This document shows positions 1-12,805 of a stretch of 64,000 nt of DNA, in pieces (positions within the stretch are counted from its first letter, which is position 1; the number at the start of each line of letters is the position of its first letter). The translations under genes and the position numbers were made by a program. The notes under the pieces were generated by a model. It was not told where the DNA came from, ran no database searches, and saw only the letters and a list, made by a program, of their open reading frames with translations. Source of the DNA: Gautieria morchelliformis (taxonomy: Eukaryota; Basidiomycota; Agaricomycetes; Gomphales; Gomphaceae); NCBI GenBank assembly GCA_015179125.1, contig WHVA01000290.1, forward strand, positions 1 through 64,000, read 5' to 3'.

Positions 1-1236
1 GTTGCGGGCAGGTGTAGGACAGGTGGTTCCACCCCTGGCACTTAAGGCATCTGGTGGGTTCCTTTTTGCATTTCTCCGTGTACACCTCTTCTGACAGATT
101 ATCAGGCCGTCCATGAGGATCTTGTTGGCCACCTCCGGGCTCGTAAAAGTGAGTAGCATGTGGCCGCAGGTCTGGTTGGCGGCTCTGCGGTATGCCGGCT
201 TGAGCCACCTCGCTTTATCTATGGCACCGCACGGGAGCTTGTTATAACCTTCCACCGCTCGCAGCTCCTCCTCCATTCCCGGGCCGAAGTGGAGCGGTAC
301 GAATTGTATGACTATCGGGAACAGGCGTGTCTTCATTCTGGCGTCTGGCGCTAGCTTGGTTGTGAACTGGATCCGCCGCTGTGCCTCGTTAATCCACTTG
401 GCCGAGCCCTCGCTCCCGAGCTCGAAGAGGACCCCTCCATTACTCAGCCGCCTCGCGCTCACGACCGCGTGATCAGCAGCCGCTCCCATTTCCTGCAGTA
501 TCTCATTGGCTCTCCTTGCCAGCCCCACGCTGTCCATCTCTTCCAGGATTTGCGTGCCCGGCTCCCCTGCGTCGATCAGGACCTGTCTAAGCTTCACCCC
601 CTCCCTTGCCCTTACTCTTGCGTCGCATCCCCACCCAGCAACCGAGGCGTATGTCTGGTGTTGCATCGCGCCGCTGGTGTCCCCTCCGCTGTCGCTTTCC
701 GATGCGCGGTGCGTCGGCAGCTGAGCTGTCACCGCGTCCACTATTATATCCGCTGTGCCGTCACTCTCCTGCCTCAGCTCCTCCGCTGTGCTCGCTAGAC
801 TGTCTGCCGACGCCCTGATTGCTGCCGTGGCGTCTTCGATCTTCTGTAGGACTGGGGTCATGATCCCCTGAAGGCGCTCGTTGACGCCCATTGCTACCGC
901 AGAGATCGTGGTGCAGTCCGCCAGGTCGGTTAGCAGAGTCGAGACCGCCCTCATGCCTTCATCCAGCGTCTTCGACATACTCTGTGACTCCGCTAAGTGC
1001 AGCAGCGCCGTGGCCAGGCTATAGTACGTGACTACTTGGCGTTCCGGCAGGAGTTTCTTGGACAGCAGGTAATCCTGCGCGGCTATCGGGTCGTGATCGT
1101 CCTTCGCCCGTTCCGTCTCATCTCTTCTAGCGTTCTGGGGGTCGGAGCGTAGCTGGCGCTGACTGTCGGATCGCGTCGCCGCAGTTGCGGGCGGCGCGCG
1201 CCCCTTGTTGCTGGCGGCCGTCGATGGAGCCGCCAT
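1..1236 (-). pseudogene. LINE ORF1 (gag-like RNA-binding protein), partial
   Basis: The start codon is at 1236-1234 and opens with MAAPSTAARNKG, as in the other copy. The frame stays open to about base 85, where one G is missing relative to the other copy (gaagaggtg against gaagagggtg). That moves the zinc-knuckle part out of frame. Around 432-435 this copy keeps a four-G run that the other copy has lost, so its middle section reads through. LINE ORF1 proteins bind element RNA and form the ribonucleoprotein used in target-primed reverse transcription. The zinc-knuckle region is cut by the window edge. Confidence 0.85.
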
Positions 1237-1394
1237 TTCTGCTGTGTTCTGTAGGCTCGCCCCCGGTGGTGTTGTCTATTAGGTTCTAGGTGTGTATATA
1301 GGTGGTTTTTCGTGGAATACTGGGTTTTTCTTTTTCTCTGCTGGGCCGGGACCGTGGGAAAGTTTGTTGTGGGTGTGGTAGCGGTCAGAGCCTC
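1..1394 (-). mobile_element. Tad1-like LINE, 5' part, truncated by the window edge
   Basis: This stretch is the reverse complement of 7998-8046 plus 13300-14644, the 5' leader and most of ORF1 of the LINE further right, at roughly 99% identity by eye. Unlike that copy it has no Copia insertion in the leader: the sequence runs straight through the site. The leader ends at about 1394, where the sequence changes to repeat U, so this LINE inserted into a U copy. Its 3' end and second target duplication lie outside the window. The two LINE copies are in opposite orientation, forming a long inverted repeat. Confidence 0.9.
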
Positions 1395-2631
1395 CAGCCG
1401 CGATTACCTTCCTGTGGTACGCCGCGTCTAATTACTGTAAAGTCTGGATATACAGAGCTGCCCTGTGAAAACGACAAGGGTCCCTACGTTTAAGATTGGA
1501 GTCTATGCTCCTGCCATTCTCCAAAGTCAGTGGTTTTTTACTGACATCTTAATTACTCTCCAGTTTCGACGCGACAGTGCTTGCTGTGTAAGTAAACTAG
1601 CAGCGTTTCCCGTGCCTGTGCCGGGCGCCTGCCCCGCCAGTGCGCACGGCGCTGTGTTTCCCCCCGCGGTCCCGCTGCTCGATGCTAGATGACATGCCCA
1701 TGGCGCACGAGGCGAGGAGGGAGAGCATTCCCTGCATGAAGATCCTTGATTGCACCGTGACGGCGTCGAAAGGTCCTTTGCCACAAGAAATGGACCGGAA
1801 TGTGTCTGCTGAAGCGAGGGAGGTGTCAAGTAGATGGAGGGGATGTAGAGCATGTGCGGTGCCAGCGCGTTGTGATCCTCCACGAGTCATACTCAGTAAA
1901 GGTAAAGTGCTTTATCTGCAAGCGCTCGAGGTCGGCTTCATCCTCATCAGCCGAAATGCTAGACAAGCGAGACAAACAGGGAGGGTGTTCGTCATGGGCC
2001 ACATGTTGAGGAATGGACTTCGATTCCCGGTCGCTGTTATTAGGTGAAAGGTATACAGTACATGGATGGAAGGAAACACTGGACCATTCGATTCTTCAGA
2101 GGCGATTAGGTTAATAGGCGGATGCTTTCGTTTTCCCGCATTTTCCGCCCTGGCGTCGAAGAGAGAGCTATTGGACACTGGGATAGCGATCCTGTGGGCA
2201 TGGACACTACATGATGTGACATGACATTGTCAACAAACTGCAGAGTGCAGACCCGGGTAACTGGCGGCTATTTGAAATTTAGGAACTTATACAGATCTGT
2301 CTCAGAAGGCGTTCTGGCAGCCAGCAGAGGACGCACAGCTCAATTTCGTCCGTATTTTCCATGTCGCAAAGGGCTATGACCTGACAACTGCCGCACATAA
2401 TTTCTGAACGAGGTCCCGCGACTCCAACAGGTGTTATGTCCCACCGGACTGAGAGTTTCCATTACTGGAGTCACAGCTGGGAGCATCACTACGTCAAGCG
2501 CAGCAGAGGCACCAGACATGATGTCAGGGACGTCACACTCACCCGTGCTGTTCCACCTCGATGTGACACCCACGGCGTGCCCCATGATTGCGCAAGCCCC
2601 ATGGGCCCCACCTCTCCTCGTTTCCACCCCC
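1395..2631. repeat. Dispersed repeat U, left copy
   Basis: It aligns with 38785-39943 in the same orientation at roughly 85 to 90% identity by eye, starting at gattaccttcctgtgg and ending near ctcctcgtttccacc. The left copy has about 120 extra bases near 1920-2045; the right copy has about 36 extra bases near 39776. A 118-codon minus frame (1527-1883) and an overlapping plus frame are open in both copies, but neither resembles a known family and the sequence drifts about equally in all frames as far as I can judge. It is probably a piece of an unidentified transposable element. The LINE at 1-1394 inserted at its left edge. Confidence 0.7.
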
Positions 2632-2749
2632 CTCGCGTGCATGCCAGCCATGTCTCCCATGCCGGAGATGGCAAAGAAGACGCACATGGGGCGGCTCTCC
2701 CCATTCTGCATGACGATGACCTTGAGTTGCTCTTCTCCTCCACCCCATC

Positions 2750-3010
2750 ACCACCACCGTCTTCGAGCAGGCCAAAGTATGCTCCCAGGAACCATCACCC
2801 ACGCTGGCAACCCCACGGCCACGACGCACCATGAGGGGAACCCCTTCCTCCTCACCCTCATGACGCTCGCAAAGGCACTCTACACGCACGCATGCATGAC
2901 CCTCGCTTGTGTGCTTCCCCATGTGCGTGGTGGCGGCGCGCTGTAGGATGGGCCAAGCCGAGCGGATGATTGAACTTGTACGGAACGAGCTGCGCATGGC
3001 GGCGATTCTC
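2750..3010. repeat. Dispersed repeat R, upstream block
   Basis: It matches 20745-21000 in the same orientation, for example cgtgtgcgtggtggcggcg-like sequence near 2925 and gagctgcgcatggcggcg near 2987. In both copies short stretches translate alike (VCVVAAR, then IQLVRN or IELVRN, then LRMAA), which suggests that the repeat includes an old exon of an unidentified gene. No complete reading frame is present. Confidence 0.55.
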
Positions 3011-4188
3011 GTTGCGCAGAAGTACACCATCAGCATCCCGCATGCACATGCCCCCGGCGTCGGCCCTGGAGCCATGAAGTGTGGTCCGGCGGAAGGGGCA
3101 TAACACACGTGGAGAGACCTAGACCTCCCATGCCAGACCCCCGTGCGCGCAGCTCACGCATGTCGTAAATATAACCCGTAAACCGCCGCTGCCATCATGA
3201 TCAGTCGAACGGCCGCATACACATCATCCTATGCCTCACACACACCCTCACCCGCACCGCCCACATCTACACGAGTCCACACACGTCCGCACGACATACC
3301 ATATCATCCCCAATATTCTACTGATCCGACCCTGACCCAATGCCCGCGGACCCACTCAACCCGAGTCACAGACCGAGCCCGAGGGACGTTGATCCACGGA
3401 GGAGCTAGTCGTTGAGCCGCTGATCTACATATCTTCCATAATATTTCCTTCACTAATCCACAATCCATTTTCTGATGCACATGACTACATACATCCCCTT
3501 CCATTCGATACATCGCCCCCCTAGCTACCGCTGTCTCCGGACCACCGTATTCCCGAGCCCACACACATCAGTCAACCCATGTGTTCCCCCCTCCACTCTT
3601 CGCGCCGCAGCACACCTCATAGCTAGTTAAATAGTTCAGCATGTATACACAGACTCTCTAGTCAATCAGAACTCACGTTGAACCGTATAGTCGTTTTACT
3701 ACGCATAGAACTGCGTAGCCGCTGCTCGAGAGGATACACAAGCCGTGTTTCCTCTATACTCTCGTATCTTTAAATCTACTCGATTCGACTTCAAACCGAA
3801 GTCTGAATCTACATCTACTTCATTATCAGCTGCTCTTAATCTTTCACAACGCACTCCACCTCCCCGTGCTCAAGCGGCTCGCCACGTCCTCCCACGGCCC
3901 CGAGGACGAGGCCGCAAATATGTACCCCACGTCCACAAGCTGCATCGGGTGTGTGCTGCATGTCCGACATCCCACATCACGTATTTCAATTCCTCATTTT
4001 TAACCTCGATTCTTTACGCACTCGTGCTGACGTGGCCCACTTTCATGCAGGCACCCTCCTGGAATTCGACGGGCCGGTCCGCCCGTCCTCGCCACCCCTG
4101 TCCCCCTGCCCCTCCCCCGCACCCACCCCGGCCGTCTTTTCCCCCTGCGCCCCCACACCGCCGACCCTCGCCTCTGCCTGCGCCCCAC
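3011..4188. other. No recognisable gene
   Basis: The stretch is C-rich with scattered short frames and no convincing coding signal. Bases 3679-3692 (tgaaccgtatagtc) match the hairpin loop and arm of the Copia LTR at 29393, so a scrap of a related LTR may lie here. A small hairpin (ctacgca...tgcgtag) follows at about 3699-3718. A sequence resembling an intron 3' end (ttcatgcag) is seen near 4050. Confidence 0.5.
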
Positions 4189-6010
4189 CCCCTCCGGCCC
4201 CTCCTTCGACTTCTCCACCACCATCCCTCCCCCAGTCCACGCCCGCTGTCTGCGACCAAGTTCAACCCACTCACATCATCCCCCCTGTCCACCGCCCGCT
4301 CTGTCTCCGTGTCCGCCGGCGTGCTGGGCACGGTGCGCTTCGCGCCGCGATGCACAGGGTCGTTCTCCCTTGTGATCGCGGCGCTCACACAGCCGCCGAT
4401 CATGATGAACGTGCTGCGGAAGCGCTGACGCTGTGCATGGGACAGCGCGGGGCCCTGGCCGACCATGAACCCTTCCATGCGTGTGCCCGCATGGGTCATG
4501 CCCGCGCTGAGCATATGAAGGAGCGCTGCACCCGCAGACGCAGCGGGGCGGGCATGGTGCGTAGTCTGAGGTCTGGGTACAGGTAGCACGAGCCGTGGCG
4601 TACGGTTGGTGCACAGATATTCCCCTTCGCATAGCATTGAGAACATACTGACACTTGGTTCTTCCAATTACAACGACGGTAGTAGCGATTATTTACACAG
4701 ACTACACTACAGCCTGTGCCAAGTCACTCACCCTTCGTTTCTTCTCGCATCATCTCCTCGTCACTTCCTTCGCGCTCGCTTCTCCTTGCCCATTTATTTC
4801 TTCCAGGTACAGTAGCTCAGTAAGCGTTGTATAGGTGGGATGTGGGTGATATAGAGTGTAAATACACAGAAGGAGAAGAAGGAGGGCTGTCTCGTGCTTG
4901 AGCACTTTCATAGTAAACCCAGAGTACCAATCGCAATCTCACCTGAGTCCCACTTCCAAATCACCACCAGCATGCAACTGAAGCTGAAGCCCCGGCGGCG
5001 GCCATGCAAATACGGCCTCGGCACCAGGACGGGTTGCCTTATTGGGCAGTTGAGCGTACACAGGGGACCCACCTTTTGTCTGTGAGCAAGGTGGTCACCA
5101 CGCTTGACGCGGCTGCATCCCCACTCCCATCCCTCCATCCACAAGGCCTTCATACGCGTTCTCCTCTATCTGCGTTGCAGCTTAATGTATGGCAACGCAG
5201 GGCTCTCCCTTATCTCATACATGGCTGATGCAGCGATGGAACCCGTCCCAGTGCTGCTCGTACTATCTCCCGAGGCGGTTCGGTGCAGCACACGTTGCAT
5301 CACGGGCGTGCTCTTGGCCAAACTCCACCTGTACGGGGTGTCGGCGCGGTTCGGAAGGGCATTCTCGTCATCCCTGTGAGTAGGTGTCAGCGACGCAAGA
5401 ATTAAAACTAAAAATCAAAAAGAATGGAAAACGGCGAAAATAATAGGACATAAACGTCTCTACACTCCTCCACGGAATGGGCACGCGAAAGAGGTTGCGC
5501 CGTACAGCAAGTGGGGACTGGAACTATAACCGGCGCACGTAACGACGGAAGCAGCCGAAAAGGCAATCAGTGGAAGCATCCAGCGCCAAACTCCGCTTGG
5601 CAACAGAAGCAACAGGGACAGCGGCAAGTTGCCAAGATCAGGAAGAAGAAACGCAAGAAAAGTATATAGTCAGGAACCCGAAGCCAGGAACCCGAAGCCG
5701 AAGGAATACGTGGCGGCATGACAAGTCATCTCTCAAGCGCCGGCTGAGTCACGTAGGAGAAACCGTCGTCATCCGTATACTTTGGGGACGTAGAAGAGCC
5801 TCGGATACGCAAAGCAGACAGAACAAGGGCCAGGAAAACGCGGTACGAGTCTGCATAGCGCATCAGGCCCCCTCATTGACACAACACTGCCCACGCCCAG
5901 CAACTACACGCTGCGCCGCACGTAGACAGACAGGATCACGGGCGCGCCGGCGCGGGGGGTAGAGGGCCGACGCACAGGCAAGAAGATGGGAGGAATGGCT
6001 CCAATGGAAT
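4189..6010. repeat. Dispersed repeat R, full unit, copy 1
   Basis: It aligns with 55687-57519 end to end in the same orientation, and its interior with 21010-21989. The left edge is at ccccctccggc and the right edge at tccaatggaatgc; beyond both edges the copies differ. A frame of about 90 codons near 5104-5379 (containing AGLSLISYMADAAM and LSPEAVRCSTR) is open in three copies. The A-rich distal part (5390-5770, with ggaacccgaagcc motifs) also occurs alone elsewhere, including inverted at 36480-36845. The class is unknown: no terminal inverted repeat, LTR or reverse transcriptase is visible. The right edge abuts a broken WDR24 gene. Confidence 0.75.
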
Positions 6011-7993
6011 GCCCTCCGGAGCCGGCCATCTTCCATTATGAAAGTGTACCATCCCACGGGGATCCGCGCTCTAGCTCTATCTCCGGTTCCCTCAAATCCC
6101 ATGACTGTCTGAACTGGTCTGGAGAGCGGTAATATTCTGCGGTGGGTGGATTCAATCGTACCATCGTCCACGTCGTGTTCATCATTGAAGCTGTAGATGG
6201 GACCTCCGCAATAGAGCACTCCCTCTGGAACGAATCACGCTCGCGCACTCATCGTCCGTACTATCAATGGAGTAGCGGTTAGCCAGTATGAAATAGACAG
6301 GCTTGGGGTGGTTCGTAACGAGTGGGATGGATCGCCAAGTGAAGGTATTTGCGCCTGTACTAATCAGCACCGGACAGTTTGGTCTCACACGCGTTGCAGG
6401 TTTGGGACCTCTGCTTGCCGCCAGGGGCTTCCATTCCCGCGCGATCTCCACGCGATGCTACTGAATAAGAATATGGGCCCGAGGTCCTTCCGTACGCTTC
6501 ACACGCCCTTCCCGGTGCGTGTTGGCGACCGGGCTACGATTGCGAGGTTGCTGTGTGTATTTGAGCTTATTCATCTGTCGTTTTTGGTCGTTATTCAATG
6601 GTAATGGTGTACAGATCGTGTCTAACAACGAGTCTGAGAGCGAGACCGTCGAGATTTGGGACATACGTCGTGCTTGGATCGGTAAGTGGGCTCTGGATGA
6701 CGCGGAGGGCGGCATCACCGGTACGCGGTGAACATATTCAGTTGTGTTCGTGTGCAGACTTGCCAGGCAGCCATCGCCTTTGCCGGCTCGCACAAACTGT
6801 GGGCGCAACACGTCAGCGGCACGTTTGCACAGCACGACCTCCGGGAAAGCTTCAGACCACTCTACGCCATTCCAAGAGTGGCCATGTCCTGGACTGCACG
6901 GCAGTCTCGCGTCTGTCGCCAACACCCAGCCAGTCGTCGAACTGCCATGTGATGATGTGTGAGCTTATAGATATCGATGTTTATCTCTCTCATTAGCAGC
7001 CCATACGGTGTGGACACGCTGCAAGAGCTATCTATGCCTCCCCCCAAAGCAACGAGTGATCCTGTTTATGTGCCCTATCAACAAACCCTTGGCGTGGAAG
7101 ACAATTCTCTTTTTGACCACTCGGCCTTCGAACCCCTGGCAAAATCGTATGTCTTCGATGGAGACAGGCTGAGAGTATGCGAAATTAACGCGGAGGTAGG
7201 GTCCTTATCTTTCACACTCTTAATGGGGTTTAACGAGTCTGCAGCGAGCAAGGGAGGGTGGACAGTTCCATGCTGCTTAGACGTGGCTGCTGCTCCTTTC
7301 CCAGCTCGTGAACTTGGAAGATACGTCGCCGACTTCTGAATACTCCTTGAAGCCGTCGTCGCATATAGAGGCGCTGAGCCGGCTGTCTCCCACGCCTGTG
7401 TCAGCATCTTCCCTCCGTGGCCGCGACTTTTTTCAATAGCCATACCGCTCCCGCTACGGTTACATCAGGGAGTACACGCATTGACACGCGTCCCATAGGA
7501 ACAAGCCCGTTATCGTACCGGACGAGAGCTGATCAGACGGCCAAAAGCACACCTTCCTCCTCGTCGCCATCCCCCCGCTCGAAACCAAGTCCGCTTTCCT
7601 CCCATCTATCAAGTCCTTTCTCCCCGAATTCGTCGCACGATGCATCTATGTCATCCTCCACCAAGTTGAACACGGTATCGCGCCGTGCCTCCGCCGCTTC
7701 CCGCCGTTCCTCCTACACACCGCCTCGCCATGCGTCGGGCCTCGATATCGACTCTCAGCACCGGCGGGGATCTGTCTGTCTGTGAACAACCCGTGGCCTT
7801 TCAGCATGCCCATGTTGGCGAAGGTGCTCTGGATGTGTCAGAGTCGAGCAGTGGATCTGAGGGGTCAACACCCGCGCAGACCAGTCTCACCCACGACATG
7901 GCAGGCTCACAAGGAGGACAGGCCTCGTCGTCCGCCATAGCCAAACTACCCTGTGATCCAGCGCCGCCTCGCAGTCTGTCGAAGGTTCCTGCG
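6011..7993 (+). pseudogene. RTC1: WDR24/Rtc1 (Sea2) remnant, copy A, portion left of the LINE
   Basis: Translations follow the WDR24/Rtc1 family: PSSIMKVYHPTGIRALALSP near 6015, LERITLAHSSSVLSME near 6231, GWFVTSGMDRQVKV near 6309, RTLHTPFPVR near 6495, ETVEIWDIRRAWIGKWAL near 6645, HKLWAQHVSGTFAQHDLR near 6790 and DPVYVPYQQTLGV near 7060. A serine-rich linker follows to 7980. Candidate introns lie near 6550-6612, 6720-6757 and 6958-6998. The family forms the WD40 propeller arm of the SEACAT/GATOR2 complex, which acts at the vacuole or lysosome in TORC1 control. The N-terminal repeats are missing, replaced by repeat R at 6010. In-frame stops (for example in MTV-stop-TGLESG near 6103, and TAG where Trp is expected near 6273) mark it as a pseudogene. 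It continues at 20101. Confidence 0.85.
7981..7993. repeat. LINE target-site duplication, left copy
   Basis: The 13-base word gaaggttcctgcg ends here and recurs at 20101-20113 immediately after an A-rich tail. The host reading frame (LSKVPA) passes across it on both sides, which shows that the interrupted gene was continuous before the LINE arrived. Confidence 0.9.
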
Positions 7994-8046
7994 GTGCGAG
8001 GCTCTGACCGCTACCACACCCACAACAAACTTTCCCATGGTCCCGG

Positions 8047-8535
8047 TGTTAGCAACTAAGGGGCTATGGCAGGGAAGGTTCGGTAGAGTTCTTAGAAAGC
8101 TAGAATCAAATATACTCTCTCAGTGAATTTATTGTCACTGATGTATTAATACAATACCTAGAATCAAATATACTACATGATTTTCAGTCAACATGCTATG
8201 TAAATATGAAGAATACTACTCGCCTCTCTCAGTGAATTTATTGTCACTGAGAGAGGAGTGTAATCCTGTCTCAGAAGGCATATACTTGCACCCGGCCCTT
8301 TAGCGCCCAAGGGCTCGCGCGTCGAAGTCATTTCAAACTCCGCTGGGTGCAGCCGCCTATGAAAATAGAAATAACAGAATGGAATGGAGAGATAGAGAGT
8401 GACTGGAAAATTTCGAAAATAAGCAGAGAAATGGATGCATGGTACAAGAACAGTATGAGAAAATATTGAAACACCACACAATAAATTGAATATATTATGC
8501 TTGATTTTGGTGCAGGAGCATAAATGCACCCAACA
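8047..8535 (-). repeat. Copia 1, 3' LTR
   Basis: On the minus strand it begins TGTTGGGTGC and ends GCTAACA. It contains a hairpin at about 8223-8256 (arms cctctctcagtga and tcactgagagagg) and a second copy of the core at 8120-8141. The polypurine tract (ttgagggggcg on the minus strand) abuts it at 8536-8546. Confidence 0.93.
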
Positions 8536-11500
8536 CGCCCCCTCAAGCTTAATATATTCCGATTTTCTCGTTGAGGATTCTCACTCTAGGACTAGGAAGT
8601 CCTTTAGTGAGAAGATCGGCTAGCATGTGTTCCGTTGGCAGGTACACAAGCTTAATTTCTTCATCTTCGACTATATCTCGGATGAAATATAATCTAATGT
8701 CGAAATGCTTGGTCCTCGTGTGTTGTTGAGTGCCATAGACAATGGCAATGGCTGATTGATTGTCTGAATAAAGTTTGATGGGACAATTCAGCGGTTGGAA
8801 TACTTCAGAAATAAAGTGGCGCATCCATAAGGCTTCTTTGCTCGCATGAGTCAGAGCAACGAATTCGGCTTCAGTTGATGATAGGGCTACTATGGATTGT
8901 TTTTGACAACTCCATGATACTGTCCCTCCATCAATCTGAAAAATATAAGCCGAGTATGAGTGCCTGTGCTCTTGAGAAGCCCAATCCGCATCTGAATACC
9001 CAATGAGGCCGTCTCGATTTTTCCCAAGTGTCAATTTGTAGTCCATCGTGCCTTTTAGATATTTAAAGACACGTTTGACTGCATGCCAATGTGTTGGACC
9101 TGGGTTTTCGAGGAATTGAGAAAGTAATGACACTGCGAACGCAATGTCCGGTCGAGTGGCTACTGCTGCCCACATCAATGATCCTATCGCTTGTCTGTAT
9201 GGAATTCTTGACATCTTCTGTTTGTCTTCATCTGTAGAAGGGCATTGGTCTCTGGATAATTTAACGGCTGGGTCGAGAGGCGTGGAAAATGTTTTGGCAT
9301 CATCCAGATTGAATTCTTTGATGATTTTTTGGATGTATGCAGCTTGTGATATTGCAATCGATTTGTTATTCCAATCTCTTTCGATTTTGAGGTTCAAAAG
9401 CCAATGAATCTCGCCTAGATCTTTCATACTGAAGATCTGGGCAAGATCATGCTTTACCCCATCGAGGATTGGTTGACTCTCAGCTGTGATAGTGAGGTCG
9501 TCTACTGCCGTCGCAATAATCGCATGCCCTCTCGGTCCACGTCTGCAAAATACAGCTCCATCCGAAGCTGATTTAGTGAATCCTAACTTGAGAAATTCAC
9601 CACTCAGACGTTTGTACCATTCCCTTCCAGATTGTTTGAGGCCGTAAAGTGCTTTCTTCAGCAGGAGGACATCATCTTTGTCTCCGGTCTCATATCCATA
9701 CGGCTGTCTCATGTAAATAGGTTCTGGCAGTGTAGCATTCAAATACGCACTGTCCACATCCATTTGGTGAATAGGCCAGTTGTTCCTGGCAGTAATGGCA
9801 CATATAATCCGTAAGGAAGTCATCCGAGCAACAGGTGCATAGGTTTCATTGTAGTCGACTCCAAAACTTTGTGTAAAGCCTTGGGCGACCATCCTCGATC
9901 TAGGTGTGATGGGTTCACCTTCTGGATTGCGTTTCCAGAGGAATACCCATCTATTTCCGACAATATTTGCCCCAGGAGGTGGTTTAACCACTTCCCATAC
10001 ACCTTTGTCGAGTAGCACCTTGTACTCTTTATCCATCGATGCTTTCCATATAGGATCATTTAAGGCTTCATCTGCATTGCTAGGCTCAGTCTGATTCAAA
10101 TCCGGCAGCACCTTATCTTTGTTTTGATCGGAGGTCGAAAGTGTACTGATGGCAAGGTTATAATCACTGATGCCGTCAGTTTCAGAGGATAAATCTTGTT
10201 CGAATAATTTGTCTTGATGGTCCTCAATGTCCTCGTAAGCTAGTGTAGTGATATCTGCACCAGCATGTCTCTTAGTTTGAGATCTTGTTACGGGACCACT
10301 TGGGGCCGGCTGCACCTGTTGCTGACGGATCCTTTCACTTCTCCTTATTGGAGCAGCTTCTTTAGGTCTGACATCAACAGTCTGACTGGGTTGCAGCTCT
10401 TTCAGACGTTCCTCTGGTTCATCATCATCAATTTCCTCGATCTTTGCCTCCTCGCTGACTAAGCGACTAGGCATAGGTGCTGGCGCCGAGATGGCCTGTA
10501 CCATTTTTCTGGACATAGGTAGCTGTGACTCTTCAATAGAAATGATTGGAGCTTTGCCCCCCTTCATCTCTGAGTCAAATATAATATTCCGCTCGACAGA
10601 AACCTTCTGAGAGTCAGGCCAGTAGATGCAGTGACCATGGCTCTGTCCAGAGATTCCTATCCACCGAGCTCTTTTGGCACGGGCTGCTAGTTTGTTTCCC
10701 TCTTTGACTTTAACGTAGACTTCAATTCCCCACACGTGTATGTCTTTCAGGTTCGGTTTCTCGTGATGGATCATTTCAAAAGGGGTTTTGTCTGGCAAAG
10801 CTCTTGTGTGTGTCCGATTCCTAAGATAGTTGGCATGCAAAATTGCATGCCCCCATAGAGTCTTAGGAAGACTTGATTCCAATAGCATGGCACAAGCTCT
10901 TTCAACTAGAGTTCGGTTTAAATGTTCAGCAACACCATTTGACTCTGGGGTGTCGTGCACAGTTAACCGATGCTTCGTGCCTTGCTTGGCTAAATGCTGT
11001 TCAAATTCCGAGCTTGTATATTCGCCCCCTCTGTCGGAAACAAGTGCTTTGATGTGCACGTTCCTCTGTCGAAGCATCAAGGCCTCGTAGAGTTTGTATT
11101 TTGAAAATGCTTCCGATTTGTTTGCCATCAAATAGATAACCGATTCTCTTGAGTAGTCGTCGATGAAAGACACATAATAGGATTTCTTGTCAATTGTGGA
11201 GTGTCTCGCTGGTCCCCAGACATCAGAATAAATTCTGTCACCGAATTTTGATGATCGGCTTCTGGGTTCCTGAGGAAGTGATTTGCGTGCAATCTTCGCC
11301 TGAATGCACGCATCGCAAACAACCTTGTCACCTTTTGAGCTCAATTCAATGCCTAATATCATGCCACGGTTGAGCAAATGCTGTAGGGATTTTTGTGAAA
11401 TGTGCCCCATTTTTTGATGTATTTCCATGGCTGATGCGCATACATGCGCTTCGGCACTTGTGTGTTGTAAATCAAATCGATATAAGCCATTCAGCTTCGG

Positions 11501-12787
11501 TGCTTGCATCAATATCCTGCCTTTACGATTGGATATTGTGCATTTCTGATCAGCTATTTGTGTGTTATAGCCTGCATCATCGCACCGGCCGATCGAGATC
11601 AGGGTAACAGCCATTTTGGGCGCTTAGAACGTATCCTTCAATGTAATGTTCACAGTCTTATCTCCAACCTTGTTAGATAGCACGAGTGAGCCTGAACCGA
11701 AGGCATCAAAAGTGCCTTTGTTGGCTGCACGAATTGTGCGCGGCTGTGAGAATGGACTGTAATCCCTCAATAAATTCTTGTGAGGGGTCATATGTGCGGT
11801 CGTTCCAGTGTCGAGAATAACAACAGTGTCCAGAGATAAACTACTCAAATTAGAGCAGTCGAAGTTGGCGAAAGCGGCTGGACTGCCACTCTCATCCTCC
11901 TCAGAGGACACTTCTTCGGCAACATTCGCCTTGGCTTTGCCCTTCTTCTTTTTGGCTTTGGCTTTCTTCTTCTGACGTGGCCCCTGGCCTTCTTTACCAC
12001 CTCCTTTAGCCCAGCAACTCTCGATAGCATGTCCAGGCTTGTGGCAATTAGTGCATGTAGACACCTTCGGGTCTTTCCGGCCCTTCTGCCCTTTCGTAGA
12101 TGAACCAATAAATGCCTGCTCTTCTTGTGAAATATTGAGGGTCTTTCTCCTGTCGTATTGAGCCTTTAGTACTCTGATAATATCATCAGGCACTAAGGGC
12201 ATTCCACATTCTTCGAGCGACGTGGTAAGGGCATTCATAACTGCCTCATAGGAGGGTGGAAGTGATGCAAGGATAATGTCGGTGAACTCTCCTTCAGAAA
12301 TTCTGGCTCCCATCTCATTGAGACGAGCATAGAGGTCTTGGGCCTTGTCCAAGTGATCTCTCAAGTCTCCATCCTCAGGACACCTCATACTGCGAAGCTG
12401 TCTCTGTAGGTTGGTGAGGACCATCTTGGGCTTTTTGGTCATCTCATTGACCAATGCATCCCAGACTTCTTTTGCTGTATGTCTCTTCTGTAGCATCAGA
12501 GCTAGTGACTCTGACACTGAGACGATTATTTGGGTTTTGGCCTGTCCTTCTCTGGCAAGATACTTCTCCAGCTTCTCCTCAGCCTTCTCAATCTGAGTTT
12601 CCTCAGCTTCTGTGAGAATATGGCCTGGGGGCATGACTGGAGGATCAGGAGGTCGAATGGCTCTCCCTTCTATATGCCTGAGTAGATTTTTGGACTCAAA
12701 ATAACTTGTGAGAGTAGCTCGCCACAGAGGCCAATTACTTCCATCTGTTGCAAGCTTCTCCACACCCAAAAGCTTCTGCGAAGTGTC

Positions 12788-12805
12788 TGCGGGGCCCATA
12801 ACCCT
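12788..12805 (-). promoter_or_regulatory. Copia 1 primer-binding site overlapping the gag start
   Basis: Directly inside the 5' LTR the minus strand reads gggttatgggccccgc. The same word occurs in Copia 2 at 29686-29702. It resembles the internal initiator-tRNA(Met) primer site described for copia-type elements (from memory). The ATG inside it opens the gag frame (MGPA), so primer site and start codon overlap. Confidence 0.6.

Noticed and set aside
469-818. Plus-strand frames of 70 to 109 codons that recur on the minus strand at 13827-14176
   Set aside because: They are the antisense of LINE ORF1 and recur only because the LINE does.
3745-4586. Long overlapping plus and minus frames, 211 to 227 codons, proline-rich
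   Set aside because: Frames are open in several registers because of C-rich composition, and the right half is simply part of repeat R, shared with 55687 onward.
6182-6451. An 89-codon minus frame that first looked like a separate gene within the WDR24 remnant
   Set aside because: The plus strand of the same stretch reads WDR24 motifs (LERITLAHSSSVLSME and GWFVTSGMDRQVKV), so the minus frame is a shadow.
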